A program made the position numbers and the translations under genes. The notes below the pieces were generated by a model that did not search any database, was not told the origin of the DNA, and saw only the letters and a list, made by a program, of their open reading frames with translations. 64,000 bases of DNA from the NCBI GenBank assembly GCA_017513085.1, contig JAFWDK010000016.1, forward strand, positions 1 to 64,000, written 5' to 3'. Below are positions 30,230 to 39,772 of the stretch, piece after piece. Every line of letters starts with the position of its first letter. Position 1 is the stretch's first letter. This DNA is from Clostridiales bacterium (GTDB taxonomy: Bacteria > Bacillota > Clostridia > Saccharofermentanales > Saccharofermentanaceae).

Positions 30230-32820
30230 GCCTTCTCTAAGCCCAACATCTTCACCGCATCTTCTCTCATCTTGAACTTGAGGATCTTTCCTGCGGCGTT
30301 CATCGGGAAGGAATCTACGAATGCAACATAACGTGGCGTCTTGTGCTTGGCCATGTGATCCTTCACGTACTTCTTTACATCCTCTTCGGTCAGCGTAGAG
30401 CCTTCCTTCTTGATGATGCAAGCCATGATCTCTTCACCATACTGCTCGTCCGGTACACCGATGACCTGTACATCGGAAACGTCCGGATGGGTATAGATGA
30501 ACTCTTCGATCTCCTTCGGGTAGATATTCTCACCACCACGGATGATCATGTCCTTAATACGGCCGGTGATCTTATAGTAGCCTTCCGGAGTACGACGGGC
30601 CAGGTCACCTGTATGGAGCCAGCCATCTTCGTCGATCGCAGCCTTTGTCGCTTCCGGCATCTTATAGTAGCCCTTCATGATGTTATAACCACGGGCGCAG
30701 AACTCACCGTCAACGTTGTCCGGCAATACTTCATTCGTGGCAGGATCCACGATACGGCACTCGACACCCGGGAGTTCCTTACCAACAGTCTGTACACGGA
30801 CTTCGATGGAATCATCAACACGGCTCTGCGTGCATCCCGGAGCGGCCTCGGTCTGGCCGTATACGATCGTGATCTCTTTCATATTCATCTTATTGACAAC
30901 ATCTTCCATGACCGGGATCGGGCACGGGGAACCGGCCATAATACCGGTTCTCATGTAAGAGAAATCCGTCTTCTCGAAATCAGGATTCTCAAGGAGTGCG
31001 ATGAACATCGTCGGAACACCATGCATCGCGGTTACACGGCGGGCAGTAATGGAAGCCAGTACTTTTCTCGGAGAGAAGTAATCCAGCGGAACCATCGTTA
31101 CACCGTGGGTCACGGACGCGGTCATAGCCAGAACCATACCGAAGCAATGGAACATCGGAACCTGGATCAGGAGTCTGTCCTCGGTAGACAGGTTCATGCA
31201 GTCACCGATGCACTTTCCGTTGTTAAGAACGTTTCTGTGTGTGAGCATAACGCCCTTCGGGAAACCGGTCGTACCGGATGTGTACTGCATGTTGCAGACT
31301 TCGTCCGGTTTTGTCGCATCGATCATGGCACGCAGATCCGCGTCACTCACTTTACTGTCAGCAGCCTCGAACTCATCGTCCCAGAAGAAGCATCCGTCGT
31401 AACGGTTGTCGATCGTGATCACGTTCTTCAGATAAGGAAGTCTCTCGGAAACCATCTCGCCCGGCTTGGACTTGGCAAGTTCAGGGCAGATCTCGTTGAC
31501 GATATCTACATAGTTAATGTCCTTGTAGCCGTCCATCATGACGAGCGTGTCGGAATCGGACTGACGGAGCAGGTACTCGATCTCATGGATCTTATAAGCT
31601 GTATTGACTGTAACAAGAACCGCACCGATACGTACGCAGGCCCAGAATGTCAGGAACCACTGCGGACGGTTCGTCGCCCAAAGTGCAACGTGGGAATCTT
31701 TCTTTACGCCCATTGCCATGAGCATCTTGGAAACACGGTCCACGTCATCTCTGAACTCGCTATATGTTCTTGTGTAATCACGCATGGTGTAAGCGAAAGC
31801 AGTCTGATCCGGGAATTCGGTCGCCACTTTATCGAGCATCTGACCGAATGTCATCTCGACGAGCACGTCCTTCTCGAACATTCTCTGGCCTTTGCCTTTC
31901 TCAACATACTTGATGTTGGAAGGAACGACCTCGATCGGCGCCTCCGGACGGACTTCTGTCTTGCTTTCTTTCTTCGAGGGCTCGATCACTTTCTTCGTGC
32001 CCTTGGTCTTCTCCCAGGTTCTTACGAAGTTGATGAACTGCGGGAATACGATCGCCGCGCTCTCGATCTCTTTCGCCCATCTCTTGACCCACTCGAGAGA
32101 TACGAATCCATCGTATCCATTCTTATCCAGAAGCTCGAAAAGCTCTTCCAGCGGAAGATCTCCATGACCCGGCAGACGATAAGCCACCGTGCCGTCTTCT
32201 TCCTTGATGGAGTCCTTGACATGAATGTAGCGGACAAGGTCACCGACATTTGCCCATGTGGTCTCGACGGACTCACCGAAATAACGGAACGGGTGATGTA
32301 CGTCCCAGAGTACTTTTACATAAGGAGAATCGACTGCATCGATGAGTTTTCTCAGACGCGCGGTATCGGCATAGACACCATTGGTCTCAACAAGGAGAGT
32401 GACATTCTTGCCTTCGCACAGAGGAGCCAGATTCTTAAGAGCAGCAACGATTTTCTCATCATCGACTTCTCCTTCCGGAGCCGGATGCGCATCCGCAAGG
32501 ATACGTACATAGGAAGCACCGCACTTGTTGGCAAGTGCAACATATTCACCGATTTCTGTAGGCGCGATCTTCGCACCATCTTCATATGCCAGAACACAGT
32601 TACTGGAGAAGCATGGAATCTCCAAACCAAGCTTTCTAAGGTTTTCCATCGTGCGGTCCACTTCCGACGGAAGGAACGGCTTCGCATGGGATGCTGTGAT
32701 CTCCTCACCCAATCCTCTGATCTCGATTCCTGCATATCCCAGGTCATGGGCCATCGGATAAATGTCTTTCCACGACCACTCAGGGCATGCTAATGTGGAA
32801 AACGCAAGTTTCATAGCCAT
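30208..32820 (-). CDS. Fusion of a xylose-isomerase-like TIM barrel and an AMP-forming acyl-CoA synthetase
   Basis: The 870-residue protein starts at ATG 32820, eight bases after GGAGG; a longer frame to 32892 lacks a binding site. Residues 3-285 are a sugar phosphate isomerase/epimerase (AP endonuclease 2-like) barrel with probable metal ligands E145, D173, H175/H176, H200 and E243. A Lys/Glu/Pro-rich linker (about 275-310) leads to a class I adenylate-forming domain (315-870) with P-loop YTSGTTGFPKG (513-523), VYGQTEAAPG, the TGD and GRIKDMIIRGGENIYP hinge motifs, and the C-terminal catalytic Lys in NAAGKILKFKMRE. The second half would activate a fatty or aromatic acid to acyl-CoA; the barrel's substrate is unknown. 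It is monocistronic with its own terminator. Confidence 0.9.
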   Translation of the reverse strand: MAMKLAFSTLACPEWSWKDIYPMAHDLGYAGIEIRGLGEEITASHAKPFLPSEVDRTMENLRKLGLEIPCFSSNCVLAYEDGAKIAPTEIGEYVALANKCGASYVRILADAHPAPEGEVDDEKIVAALKNLAPLCEGKNVTLLVETNGVYADTARLRKLIDAVDSPYVKVLWDVHHPFRYFGESVETTWANVGDLVRYIHVKDSIKEEDGTVAYRLPGHGDLPLEELFELLDKNGYDGFVSLEWVKRWAKEIESAAIVFPQFINFVRTWEKTKGTKKVIEPSKKESKTEVRPEAPIEVVPSNIKYVEKGKGQRMFEKDVLVEMTFGQMLDKVATEFPDQTAFAYTMRDYTRTYSEFRDDVDRVSKMLMAMGVKKDSHVALWATNRPQWFLTFWACVRIGAVLVTVNTAYKIHEIEYLLRQSDSDTLVMMDGYKDINYVDIVNEICPELAKSKPGEMVSERLPYLKNVITIDNRYDGCFFWDDEFEAADSKVSDADLRAMIDATKPDEVCNMQYTSGTTGFPKGVMLTHRNVLNNGKCIGDCMNLSTEDRLLIQVPMFHCFGMVLAMTASVTHGVTMVPLDYFSPRKVLASITARRVTAMHGVPTMFIALLENPDFEKTDFSYMRTGIMAGSPCPIPVMEDVVNKMNMKEITIVYGQTEAAPGCTQSRVDDSIEVRVQTVGKELPGVECRIVDPATNEVLPDNVDGEFCARGYNIMKGYYKMPEATKAAIDEDGWLHTGDLARRTPEGYYKITGRIKDMIIRGGENIYPKEIEEFIYTHPDVSDVQVIGVPDEQYGEEIMACIIKKEGSTLTEEDVKKYVKDHMAKHKTPRYVAFVDSFPMNAAGKILKFKMREDAVKMLGLEKASKIETA

Positions 32821-33042
32821 AAAGAAAACCTCCGGTTTAAGGTCGTCTGCTCCGGGAATCTGCCTGAAAGAATCATTTCTACGAAAAATCACGCCATTCC
32901 TACAGCATACAACTAATTAGAATGGCTCTAGAATACACCCAAAAAAACGAAAATGAAAAGAGGAAAAGTGCTTTTGCAGAAAGAAAGGCAAAAAAGCGAA
33001 AGAAAATGCAAAGTCCTATGACCTAACTCCAATCTTAAACTC

Positions 33043-34917
33043 TCAGATATTCTTGGCAAACAAAGCATCAAGATCCGTTTCCGGAACCGGGCGGCCCCAG
33101 ATATATCCCTGAATAAAATCGCAATCATACTTGACCAGAAGTGCAAGTTTTCTCTCCTCGTCCACACCTTCGGCGACCGTTACCATCTTCATCTGGTGCA
33201 CCAGACTGATGATCGAACCGACCATGAGACGCTGTGTGTCTTTCGCGGGTAATTCATCAATGAAAGACTTATCGATCTTCAACACACTGATCGGCAACTG
33301 ACGGAGATAATTCATGGAAGAATAACCGGTACCAAAGTCATCGAGCGCGATGGAAATACGTAAAGAGGAAACATCCTTCAGAATCGAGATCGCATGATCA
33401 AGATTGGAAACCAGAACAGATTCCGTGATCTCAAATTCAAGTTTCTTCGGATCGACCTGCGTTTTGCTGAGGATACTCTTGACGGACTGCAAAAACTGCG
33501 GCGACATCAACTGTACGGCAGAAATATTGACCGACATCGTACCATCCCAGTGGTACTTCTCACTATACTCTTTCAATGTCCGGCACGCAGTCTCCAGGAC
33601 CCATTCGCCAAGAGGCACGATGAAGCCGACCGTCTCGGCCACCGGGATAAACTCCATCGGGCTGACCTCGCCGAGTTTAGTGTTCTTCCATCTGCAAAGT
33701 GCCTCAAAGCCGCGCAGGTTCTTTGTCTTCGTATCGAACTGCGGCTGATAACAAAGATACAGTTCATTGTTGTTGATTGCAGACAACAACTGTCCTTCAT
33801 ACTTGATCCTCCGCACGATCTCGTCCTTCATTTCCCTTCTGTAGAACTGGACCATGTTCTTACCGTACTCTTTCGCCTTATACATAGCGGTTTCCGCGCA
33901 TTTGATCAATTCCGCCGAGGTTTCACCGTCCTGCGGAAAAAGCGCTATACCGAAACTGGCGCTCATCTTGTAATCGGAGTCTTCGAGTGTAAACATCTGT
34001 TTAAAAGAATCCCTGACGGATTCCACATAGGAAAGGATGTCTCCCTCATCCAGAGGTCTTTGGATCAAAATGGCGAATTCATCACCGCCCCATCTTCCCA
34101 GCATATCTTCTTCCGATATGATAGTTGTCAGTCGGGTGCTGACTGCCTGAAGCATCAGATCTCCAACACGATGGCCGATAGTATCGTTGATTTTTTTAAA
34201 GTTATCCAGGTCGATATACACCAGGGCAAACGACATATTCTTATTTGCCAGCAGACTGATCAGAAGATCCATGCGGGCGGATATTTTGACACGATTCGGA
34301 AGTCCCGTCAGTGCATCAAAGTGGTTCATCTGATAGAGCCGCTCTTCGTTTTCCTTCATTGCACGGTTGTACTCGGTAAGAAGAGAATTCTGCCGCTCGG
34401 TCTCTTCCTCGCGTGCCTGGATTTCAATATTGGCTTTTTCCAGATCTGCTGTCTTCTTCTTGGATTTTTCTATCTCCTGCGCGATACGTCGGTTATAGGC
34501 CATAACGACAGAAACGATAAGAAGACTCAATGCCGTGGTCGCTAAACCGTTCACTGCATACTGGTCATCAAAGCGGATGAGGTTAAATACAGTCATTGCC
34601 ATCTGCAGGCACGTTACTACGAGGACTGCCCGAAAGCCTTTACGGTTCAGCCATTGAACGATCAGGACAGAAAGAAGGAGCTGGATCAGAGACAAGAATC
34701 CACGCACAGCATGGAGGAATCCCAATTGAGGGATCATCGCCACAATAGGATTGATTACCGCAAAGATCGAAAAAGCAATTATATAAATTACGATCCATAA
34801 TACCGAATGCCGGATCTGTCTTTCCGGATGCAAACTGGTATCGATGAATCGCTCGATAAAACTACTGGAACTTCCGTATTCCTTATTATTTGAATTTTCA
34901 GGTTCGCCTGACATCAT
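33043..34917 (-). CDS. Membrane GGDEF-EAL bifunctional cyclic-di-GMP enzyme
   Basis: The 624-residue protein has four membrane helices (about 38-60, 72-90, 97-115, 122-141), a coiled coil (about 142-195) and a GGDEF domain with intact GGDEF (277-281) and DLDNFKKIND substrate residues. An EAL domain follows with EAL (405-407), the ITESV Glu, DDFGTGYSSM, LKIDKSFID and EGVD motifs. Both activities could be functional, and which one dominates cannot be told. There is no PAS or GAF sensor; the membrane region is the only apparent input. Unlike the protein at 2949-4964, the cyclase motif is not degenerate. Confidence 0.9.
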   Translation of the reverse strand: MMSGEPENSNNKEYGSSSSFIERFIDTSLHPERQIRHSVLWIVIYIIAFSIFAVINPIVAMIPQLGFLHAVRGFLSLIQLLLSVLIVQWLNRKGFRAVLVVTCLQMAMTVFNLIRFDDQYAVNGLATTALSLLIVSVVMAYNRRIAQEIEKSKKKTADLEKANIEIQAREEETERQNSLLTEYNRAMKENEERLYQMNHFDALTGLPNRVKISARMDLLISLLANKNMSFALVYIDLDNFKKINDTIGHRVGDLMLQAVSTRLTTIISEEDMLGRWGGDEFAILIQRPLDEGDILSYVESVRDSFKQMFTLEDSDYKMSASFGIALFPQDGETSAELIKCAETAMYKAKEYGKNMVQFYRREMKDEIVRRIKYEGQLLSAINNNELYLCYQPQFDTKTKNLRGFEALCRWKNTKLGEVSPMEFIPVAETVGFIVPLGEWVLETACRTLKEYSEKYHWDGTMSVNISAVQLMSPQFLQSVKSILSKTQVDPKKLEFEITESVLVSNLDHAISILKDVSSLRISIALDDFGTGYSSMNYLRQLPISVLKIDKSFIDELPAKDTQRLMVGSIISLVHQMKMVTVAEGVDEERKLALLVKYDCDFIQGYIWGRPVPETDLDALFAKNI

Positions 34918-35100
34918 ACCCTTTTCTCCCCAAGCGCCATTTTATTCATTGTCGTATCTGAATCCAAGCACAGTATATCCGATTCGTGAACGTTTTGTAA
35001 AATCGCATCTTTTCGGAATCCTTGGGTGTTCCGGAGAATGCTTCAGATGCACGTTTTCCGTTTTCAAGAAAATGCTATAATGTTCCGAAGGAGGTCTACC

Positions 35101-35745
35101 ATGTTTATTCCCAAAGCAGCCATTTTTGATCTGGATGGTACTCTCCTGGATTCGATGTGGATCTGGAGATTACTGGATGAAGAATTTCTCCGCCGGCGCG
35201 GAATCACTTGTACGCAGGATTACACCGATGCCATCAAAGGCATGGGGTGGCTCGAAGGCGCCGAATATACCGTCTCGCGTTATCATCTTTCCGAAACACC
35301 GGAAGAAGTCATGAATACATGGTTCGCGATGTCTGCAGATTTCTATACGCATCGCGTGAAGATGAAACCATACGCCAAAGAGTATCTTCAGCTACTTGAA
35401 GAAAAGCACGTTCCCATGGCAATCGCCACCTCCATGGAGCCTCAGGCAAATATCGGCCTGGTCCTTTCCGCTCATGGGATCACTTCTCTTTTTCAAAACA
35501 TAACCCTCTCCACAGAAGTATCCCGTGGAAAGGGTTTTCCGGATATTTACGAACTTGCGGCTTCCCGTCTGGGCATACCGCCGTCGGATTGCACCGTCTT
35601 CGAAGACATACTTGTCGCCATACGCGGGGCCTCTTCCGGCGGATTTCAGACTGTAGGCATTTTTGACTCCGTATCGGAAAATGACTGGTCTCAGATTCAA
35701 AAAGAAGCGACCCACACGGCCCGTTCCTGGCAGGAACTGCTCTGA
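35101..35745 (+). CDS. HAD-superfamily hydrolase, beta-phosphoglucomutase/phosphatase-like
   Basis: The 214-residue protein starts at ATG 35101 after AAGGAGGT; an upstream in-frame start at 35026 is unsupported. Motif I is FDLDGTLLDSM, motif II IATSM, motif III the Lys in SRGKGFPDIY, and motif IV VFEDI, with the variable Asp replaced by a single acidic pair. A helical cap (about 15-85) makes it a type I cap HAD phosphatase or mutase. The substrate is probably a small phosphorylated sugar or nucleotide. It converges on the MacB-like gene with only 6 bases between them and no obvious terminator. Confidence 0.9.
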   Translation: MFIPKAAIFDLDGTLLDSMWIWRLLDEEFLRRRGITCTQDYTDAIKGMGWLEGAEYTVSRYHLSETPEEVMNTWFAMSADFYTHRVKMKPYAKEYLQLLEEKHVPMAIATSMEPQANIGLVLSAHGITSLFQNITLSTEVSRGKGFPDIYELAASRLGIPPSDCTVFEDILVAIRGASSGGFQTVGIFDSVSENDWSQIQKEATHTARSWQELL

Positions 35746-35751
35746 TCCGCG

Positions 35752-36984
35752 TTATACCCGTCGGATCTCCATCGCCTCTTCCTCACTGTCCACATAGATG
35801 ATTTCATGTTTGGACTTCCTGCCGTGGATAGCACCATACACACCGCAAAGCCCGGTGATCAGCGCCACACCGCTTACGATCAGCATCTCAGCCCAGAAAA
35901 CGACATATTGCTCGGCAAGTCTGGCCGACCGTTCATGGAACGGGATCATCGCGCCATTGAGTTTACTCACGGATGCTTTGAGCGGAAAATACTTATCATA
36001 AAGCCGGAGCGCCTGAAAACGTCCTGTATTGTTGACGATCTCCAATACTGCACTTTCCTCCTGATATCCGACCGCATCACTCATCGCTTTCACAAGATCA
36101 TTATATGCAATATTCTTGATCGGATCGGTCAGAAGCACTTCATAGCAGGTGACCGCCAGATCTGTTTCTTTTACCGTACTGCTTGCTGATTCGCTGGTAT
36201 CGGGATTGGATGATCCATTGATCAGCCGGGCCAGCTGTCCAAAAGAAACATAGGCCCTTGGTTTCGTCACGCCGGTCGCCTCCGCGATGGAATCGTCACC
36301 TTCACATACTACTCCGATCACTTCGTACATATTTTGCCCAATCTGCACGTTCGCTCCGAGAACGTTATAAGAATGGAAAAGATTCCATGCCATTTGGGTA
36401 TTCAGGACGATCGAATACCGGTCTGCTTCTTCTGCCAGGAAACCACCGCTTTCATAGCGGAACGGATGGACTGTGGCATAATTACCGCCTACACCGACAA
36501 TTTCGGCGGATGTTACCGCACCACGTTCCTGCTTTTCCAAGAATCCCTTAGCCGGGTAATAAGCGGACGAGGAATAACAATCCTCCCATAGGTTTTCCAG
36601 AGAATTCAGCAATGCCTGCGATCTTTGATTGGTCGAATTGTTCGAGCGTTCTGCTATATCCAGAGCGTCATGGAGCTGCTGAACATTTTCCAGATCCAAA
36701 CCTCCGGAATACTTCAGCGGCGCAGAACCATCGTCGGATTCTTTTCCTTTTGAGATGACCGTCAGCTTACGATAGGGCATTTTCGACGAACCGAAAACCT
36801 CTGCGCCATATTGCAGGAACTGGCCATCGAGGACATGTCGGATCCGGATCACGGAAGCAACAGAAAGCGTGAGACTTGCCGCAACCACAACAAACGGGAT
36901 CGAGATCGCGACATAGTGCCACGTCCGGCATATGGCTGACCAACGGTTATGGAAGAATCTCTTAAGCTTGGACTTTAATTCCAT
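35752..36984 (-). CDS. MacB-like extracytoplasmic domain protein with two membrane helices
   Basis: The 410-residue protein has one N-terminal helix (about 24-46), a large extracytoplasmic region (about 47-355), one C-terminal helix (about 360-385) and an acidic cytoplasmic tail. The extracytoplasmic part resembles the MacB periplasmic core, with NTQMAWNLFHSYNVLGANVQIGQNMYEVIGVV as the clearest segment. A true MacB/FtsX permease would have four helices; only two are seen. It overlaps the HlyD-like adaptor gene by one base (TAATG), so the two products are made together. No ATPase gene accompanies it. It is the last gene of the ABC importer operon. Confidence 0.68.
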   Translation of the reverse strand: MELKSKLKRFFHNRWSAICRTWHYVAISIPFVVVAASLTLSVASVIRIRHVLDGQFLQYGAEVFGSSKMPYRKLTVISKGKESDDGSAPLKYSGGLDLENVQQLHDALDIAERSNNSTNQRSQALLNSLENLWEDCYSSSAYYPAKGFLEKQERGAVTSAEIVGVGGNYATVHPFRYESGGFLAEEADRYSIVLNTQMAWNLFHSYNVLGANVQIGQNMYEVIGVVCEGDDSIAEATGVTKPRAYVSFGQLARLINGSSNPDTSESASSTVKETDLAVTCYEVLLTDPIKNIAYNDLVKAMSDAVGYQEESAVLEIVNNTGRFQALRLYDKYFPLKASVSKLNGAMIPFHERSARLAEQYVVFWAEMLIVSGVALITGLCGVYGAIHGRKSKHEIIYVDSEEEAMEIRRV

Positions 36985-38666
36985 TACATACTCTCCCCTT
37001 GGGCCAGACGGACCTGTTCACCATTCTTGATCGGTTTCTCCGTTCGTACGATACAGTACGCAAAACTGATGCCGGCACCTTCGATCGCGCAGGATGTCGC
37101 GTCTTCCGCTACGACTTTAACAGGGACTTTTCTGGCAATATAGCGCTCACCCAAAGGCGAATTCTTTGTCACCAGAATGTAGATAAAATCACCTTCCGAA
37201 TCCTGCTGAACAGCCCCCTTCGGTACTACACACTCATACTGACGGTTCGATGTGGAGATCGTACAAGTTACGGTGGTCGTTCCCGGCATCAGCCAGCTAC
37301 CGGTAACATTGATCTTTACGATACAGGATTTCATCGGGTCGGCAGGATCAGGGCGGATCGAGTCAACAACCGCTGAATCACAGTAATCCGTACGGACTTC
37401 CATACCCGGATTCATGCCCATTGCCAATTCTCTTTCCACCGGGCACTCGATATAAAAACCGGATTCCATATCTGCGATCTCGAACATGACCTCATCTTTC
37501 ATGACATCTTGTCCACGAGAGACATTGCAAGCAATCAGGCATCCGGAGATCGGCGCCTTGATTTCGGTCAACGCATAGAAGTCTTCGAGCTCCTTGATTT
37601 CTTTTTCCATATCCTCCAGTTCTTTTTGCGTCTGGAGTTCATGATCTTTGGCCTTGTCGCTGTTGATGGAATCGTTCGCCTGTGCATCGGAAAGCGTATT
37701 CTGGCTCGTCGTCAAGGCATGCTCGGCATCGCGCACTGCCTTCTCCGCATCTTCCGCTTTCGGCAACTGCTCAAGAATACCAAGCTGGGTCTGCGCTTCC
37801 TCCAGATCAGACTGAAGTCTTGTCGACTCGGTTTCTTTTGCCGTGATCTGGTTTGCGTAATCGATGACCTGATTCGAAGCCGCCTGATATGCCGCATTCA
37901 TATTATTCACCGCTTGCTGGGCATCTTCTACCGCTTTCGTGCAGGCGGTAAGTCTGTCCGCATCGAACATCGGATCATCCGGATCGGTGATGCACTGACG
38001 AAGAGCGATCTGAGCCTGCAGAAGTTTATCGTTCAATTCCGGAAGCGCCGCATAGGCTTCATCTCTTCTTCCTTCCGCTTCCTGCTTTTTTGACTCCAGG
38101 CTGCCCTTATCCGTCTCGGCCTTATTGATAAGATTATTGATATTGGCAATGTTATTCTTCTCCTGCTGGATCAAAGTTTCTTTGTTTCTCACCTGTTCCA
38201 GAGTCTTTCTGGCTTCGTCAAGCTGCTTCTTTGCCATTTCAATAGAAGAATTGTAGTCATAGTAATCCGTCGGACGCTTCGGCTCGCGTTTTTCATACTC
38301 GATCTCTTTCTTTCTGTCCTCGAGTGCTTTTTTCTTTTCTTCGAGGTCCTTCATGTTTTCCGGAGTCTTCAATGTAGCGATCACATCTCCTTTTTCCACG
38401 TCGGAATAAAGATATGCATCCACGGAATCAATGGAAATGTTACCGGGCGCCTTGATCTCCTGGGTGACAGCTGCTTTGACCATGCCTTCCGTCTTTTTGA
38501 TGGAACTCAGAGTCGAACCATAGATCTGCATGGTACTGACCTGCGTCAACGTCATGTTCATGATCGTGTTCGAAAAAAACGTAAGTAAACCCATCACGAC
38601 GAGAAAGATTATAAATCCTCGAATGATCCACTTTCTGCTTTTCTTTTTCGTTCTAACTTCAGACAT
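36984..38666 (-). CDS. HlyD/MacA-like membrane fusion (adaptor) protein with long coiled coil
   Basis: The 560-residue protein starts at ATG 38666 after AGGAGGT. It has a basic N-terminus, one membrane helix (about 13-33), and a first lipoyl half near residue 90 (VEKGDVIATLKTPENMKD). A long charged, Gln/Glu/Ala-rich coiled coil follows (about 100-365), then the second lipoyl half (KAPISGCLIACNVSRGQDVMKDEVMFEIAD) and beta-barrel domains to the end. In Gram-positive bacteria such proteins pair with MacB-like exporters. It is followed at once by the MacB-like gene and preceded 32 bases upstream by the MalG-like permease, an unusual neighbour. Confidence 0.86.
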   Translation of the reverse strand: MSEVRTKKKSRKWIIRGFIIFLVVMGLLTFFSNTIMNMTLTQVSTMQIYGSTLSSIKKTEGMVKAAVTQEIKAPGNISIDSVDAYLYSDVEKGDVIATLKTPENMKDLEEKKKALEDRKKEIEYEKREPKRPTDYYDYNSSIEMAKKQLDEARKTLEQVRNKETLIQQEKNNIANINNLINKAETDKGSLESKKQEAEGRRDEAYAALPELNDKLLQAQIALRQCITDPDDPMFDADRLTACTKAVEDAQQAVNNMNAAYQAASNQVIDYANQITAKETESTRLQSDLEEAQTQLGILEQLPKAEDAEKAVRDAEHALTTSQNTLSDAQANDSINSDKAKDHELQTQKELEDMEKEIKELEDFYALTEIKAPISGCLIACNVSRGQDVMKDEVMFEIADMESGFYIECPVERELAMGMNPGMEVRTDYCDSAVVDSIRPDPADPMKSCIVKINVTGSWLMPGTTTVTCTISTSNRQYECVVPKGAVQQDSEGDFIYILVTKNSPLGERYIARKVPVKVVAEDATSCAIEGAGISFAYCIVRTEKPIKNGEQVRLAQGESM

Positions 38667-38698
38667 TGCTGTACCTCCTGGCAACTCTCACCAAATCC

Positions 38699-39769
38699 TT
38701 ATTTGATTCCCGAACGGGATATACCTTCCACCAGATACTGCTCTCCGTACAGGAAGATCAGAAGCGGCGGAACCATGAATATAAACGAAGCGGCAAAGGC
38801 CACACCGACCTCGGACGCATTGATCTGCGAAAGAAAGACCGACAACGGCTGCTTACCGGCATCCTCTAGAAGGATCAACGGTTGCTCGACCATATTCCAG
38901 TAGTCGATAAAAAGCAGGATCGCCATCGCATAGATCGCACTCTTACACATCGGCAGACATATCTTCGTAAAGATATTCCACTCATTCGCGCCATCCAGCT
39001 TGGCCGCCTCAATGTAGGAAGACGGGATCTGGCGCATATATTTACTAAGAAGGAAAATACTGAACGTCGAGAAAATACCCGGCAGTATGATCGACCACCA
39101 AGTGTTATAGATCCCCAGTTTATTGGCGATCAGATAATTCGGAACCAGAGTGACCTGAAAAGGCATGAGCATCAGGATCACGTACGAAAAGAAGAGCACT
39201 TCTCTTCTCTTTTTACGGTAGCGGGCAAAGCTATAGGAAGCCAGGCATCCGATCATGATCTGGCCCAGCACGATCGGCACGACCAGAGCAACAGAGTTCC
39301 AGAATTTCAAAAGGTATGTCGGGCTCAGGAAAAGCAGCGTCTTATACTGACTGAAGGAAACAGAGTCCGGAATCATTTTCAATTTCGGTGTCGTGGAAAG
39401 ATAGGTCTTTGTCTCGGCCGAAGCGGAGGAAAGACTGTTATAGACTGCGCTGTAATTGGTCTTGATCTCATCTGTCGACATGAACGAATCCAGGATCGTC
39501 AGAACGATCGGCATCAGTGCGAAGATCGCAACAAGAGTTGCCAGCAAAAGTCCGAGACATGTCCAGACTCTTCCGGTCGCCTTTCGGATCTTGGCCTGAC
39601 GCTTCGCTACGGCTCTTCCCTTCTCGTGCCGTCTCTCCAATTCCTCTTCGGAAAGGCGGACGATCTCAACATCTTTCAGCTCGCGGATCGACGCATGCTC
39701 ATGTTCCATTTCTTCGTGAGAAGCACCATCATTACGTATCTGCAGTGGAGTAATCGCATTCTTCTTCAT
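38699..39769 (-). CDS. Carbohydrate ABC transporter permease (MalG-like)
   Basis: The 356-residue protein has a cytoplasmic, charged N-terminal extension of about 65 residues, six membrane helices and the EAA loop EAAKLDGANEWNIFTKICLPMCKSAI that contacts the ATPase. It ends with ...QYLVEGISRSGIK, the typical MalG-type terminus (GxxxGAxK-like). An insertion of about 50 residues after helix 1 is in the extracellular loop. It follows the MalF-like gene by 3 bases. No ATPase gene is present; a shared MsmX/MsiK-type ATPase elsewhere would have to energise it. Confidence 0.92.
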   Translation of the reverse strand: MKKNAITPLQIRNDGASHEEMEHEHASIRELKDVEIVRLSEEELERRHEKGRAVAKRQAKIRKATGRVWTCLGLLLATLVAIFALMPIVLTILDSFMSTDEIKTNYSAVYNSLSSASAETKTYLSTTPKLKMIPDSVSFSQYKTLLFLSPTYLLKFWNSVALVVPIVLGQIMIGCLASYSFARYRKKRREVLFFSYVILMLMPFQVTLVPNYLIANKLGIYNTWWSIILPGIFSTFSIFLLSKYMRQIPSSYIEAAKLDGANEWNIFTKICLPMCKSAIYAMAILLFIDYWNMVEQPLILLEDAGKQPLSVFLSQINASEVGVAFAASFIFMVPPLLIFLYGEQYLVEGISRSGIK

Positions 39770-39772
39770 ACC

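Noticed and set aside
30343..32793. Long open frame of over 800 codons on the + strand
   Set aside because: It lies exactly antisense to the TIM-barrel/acyl-CoA synthetase gene, has no ribosome site and no recognisable domain; it is a codon-bias shadow.
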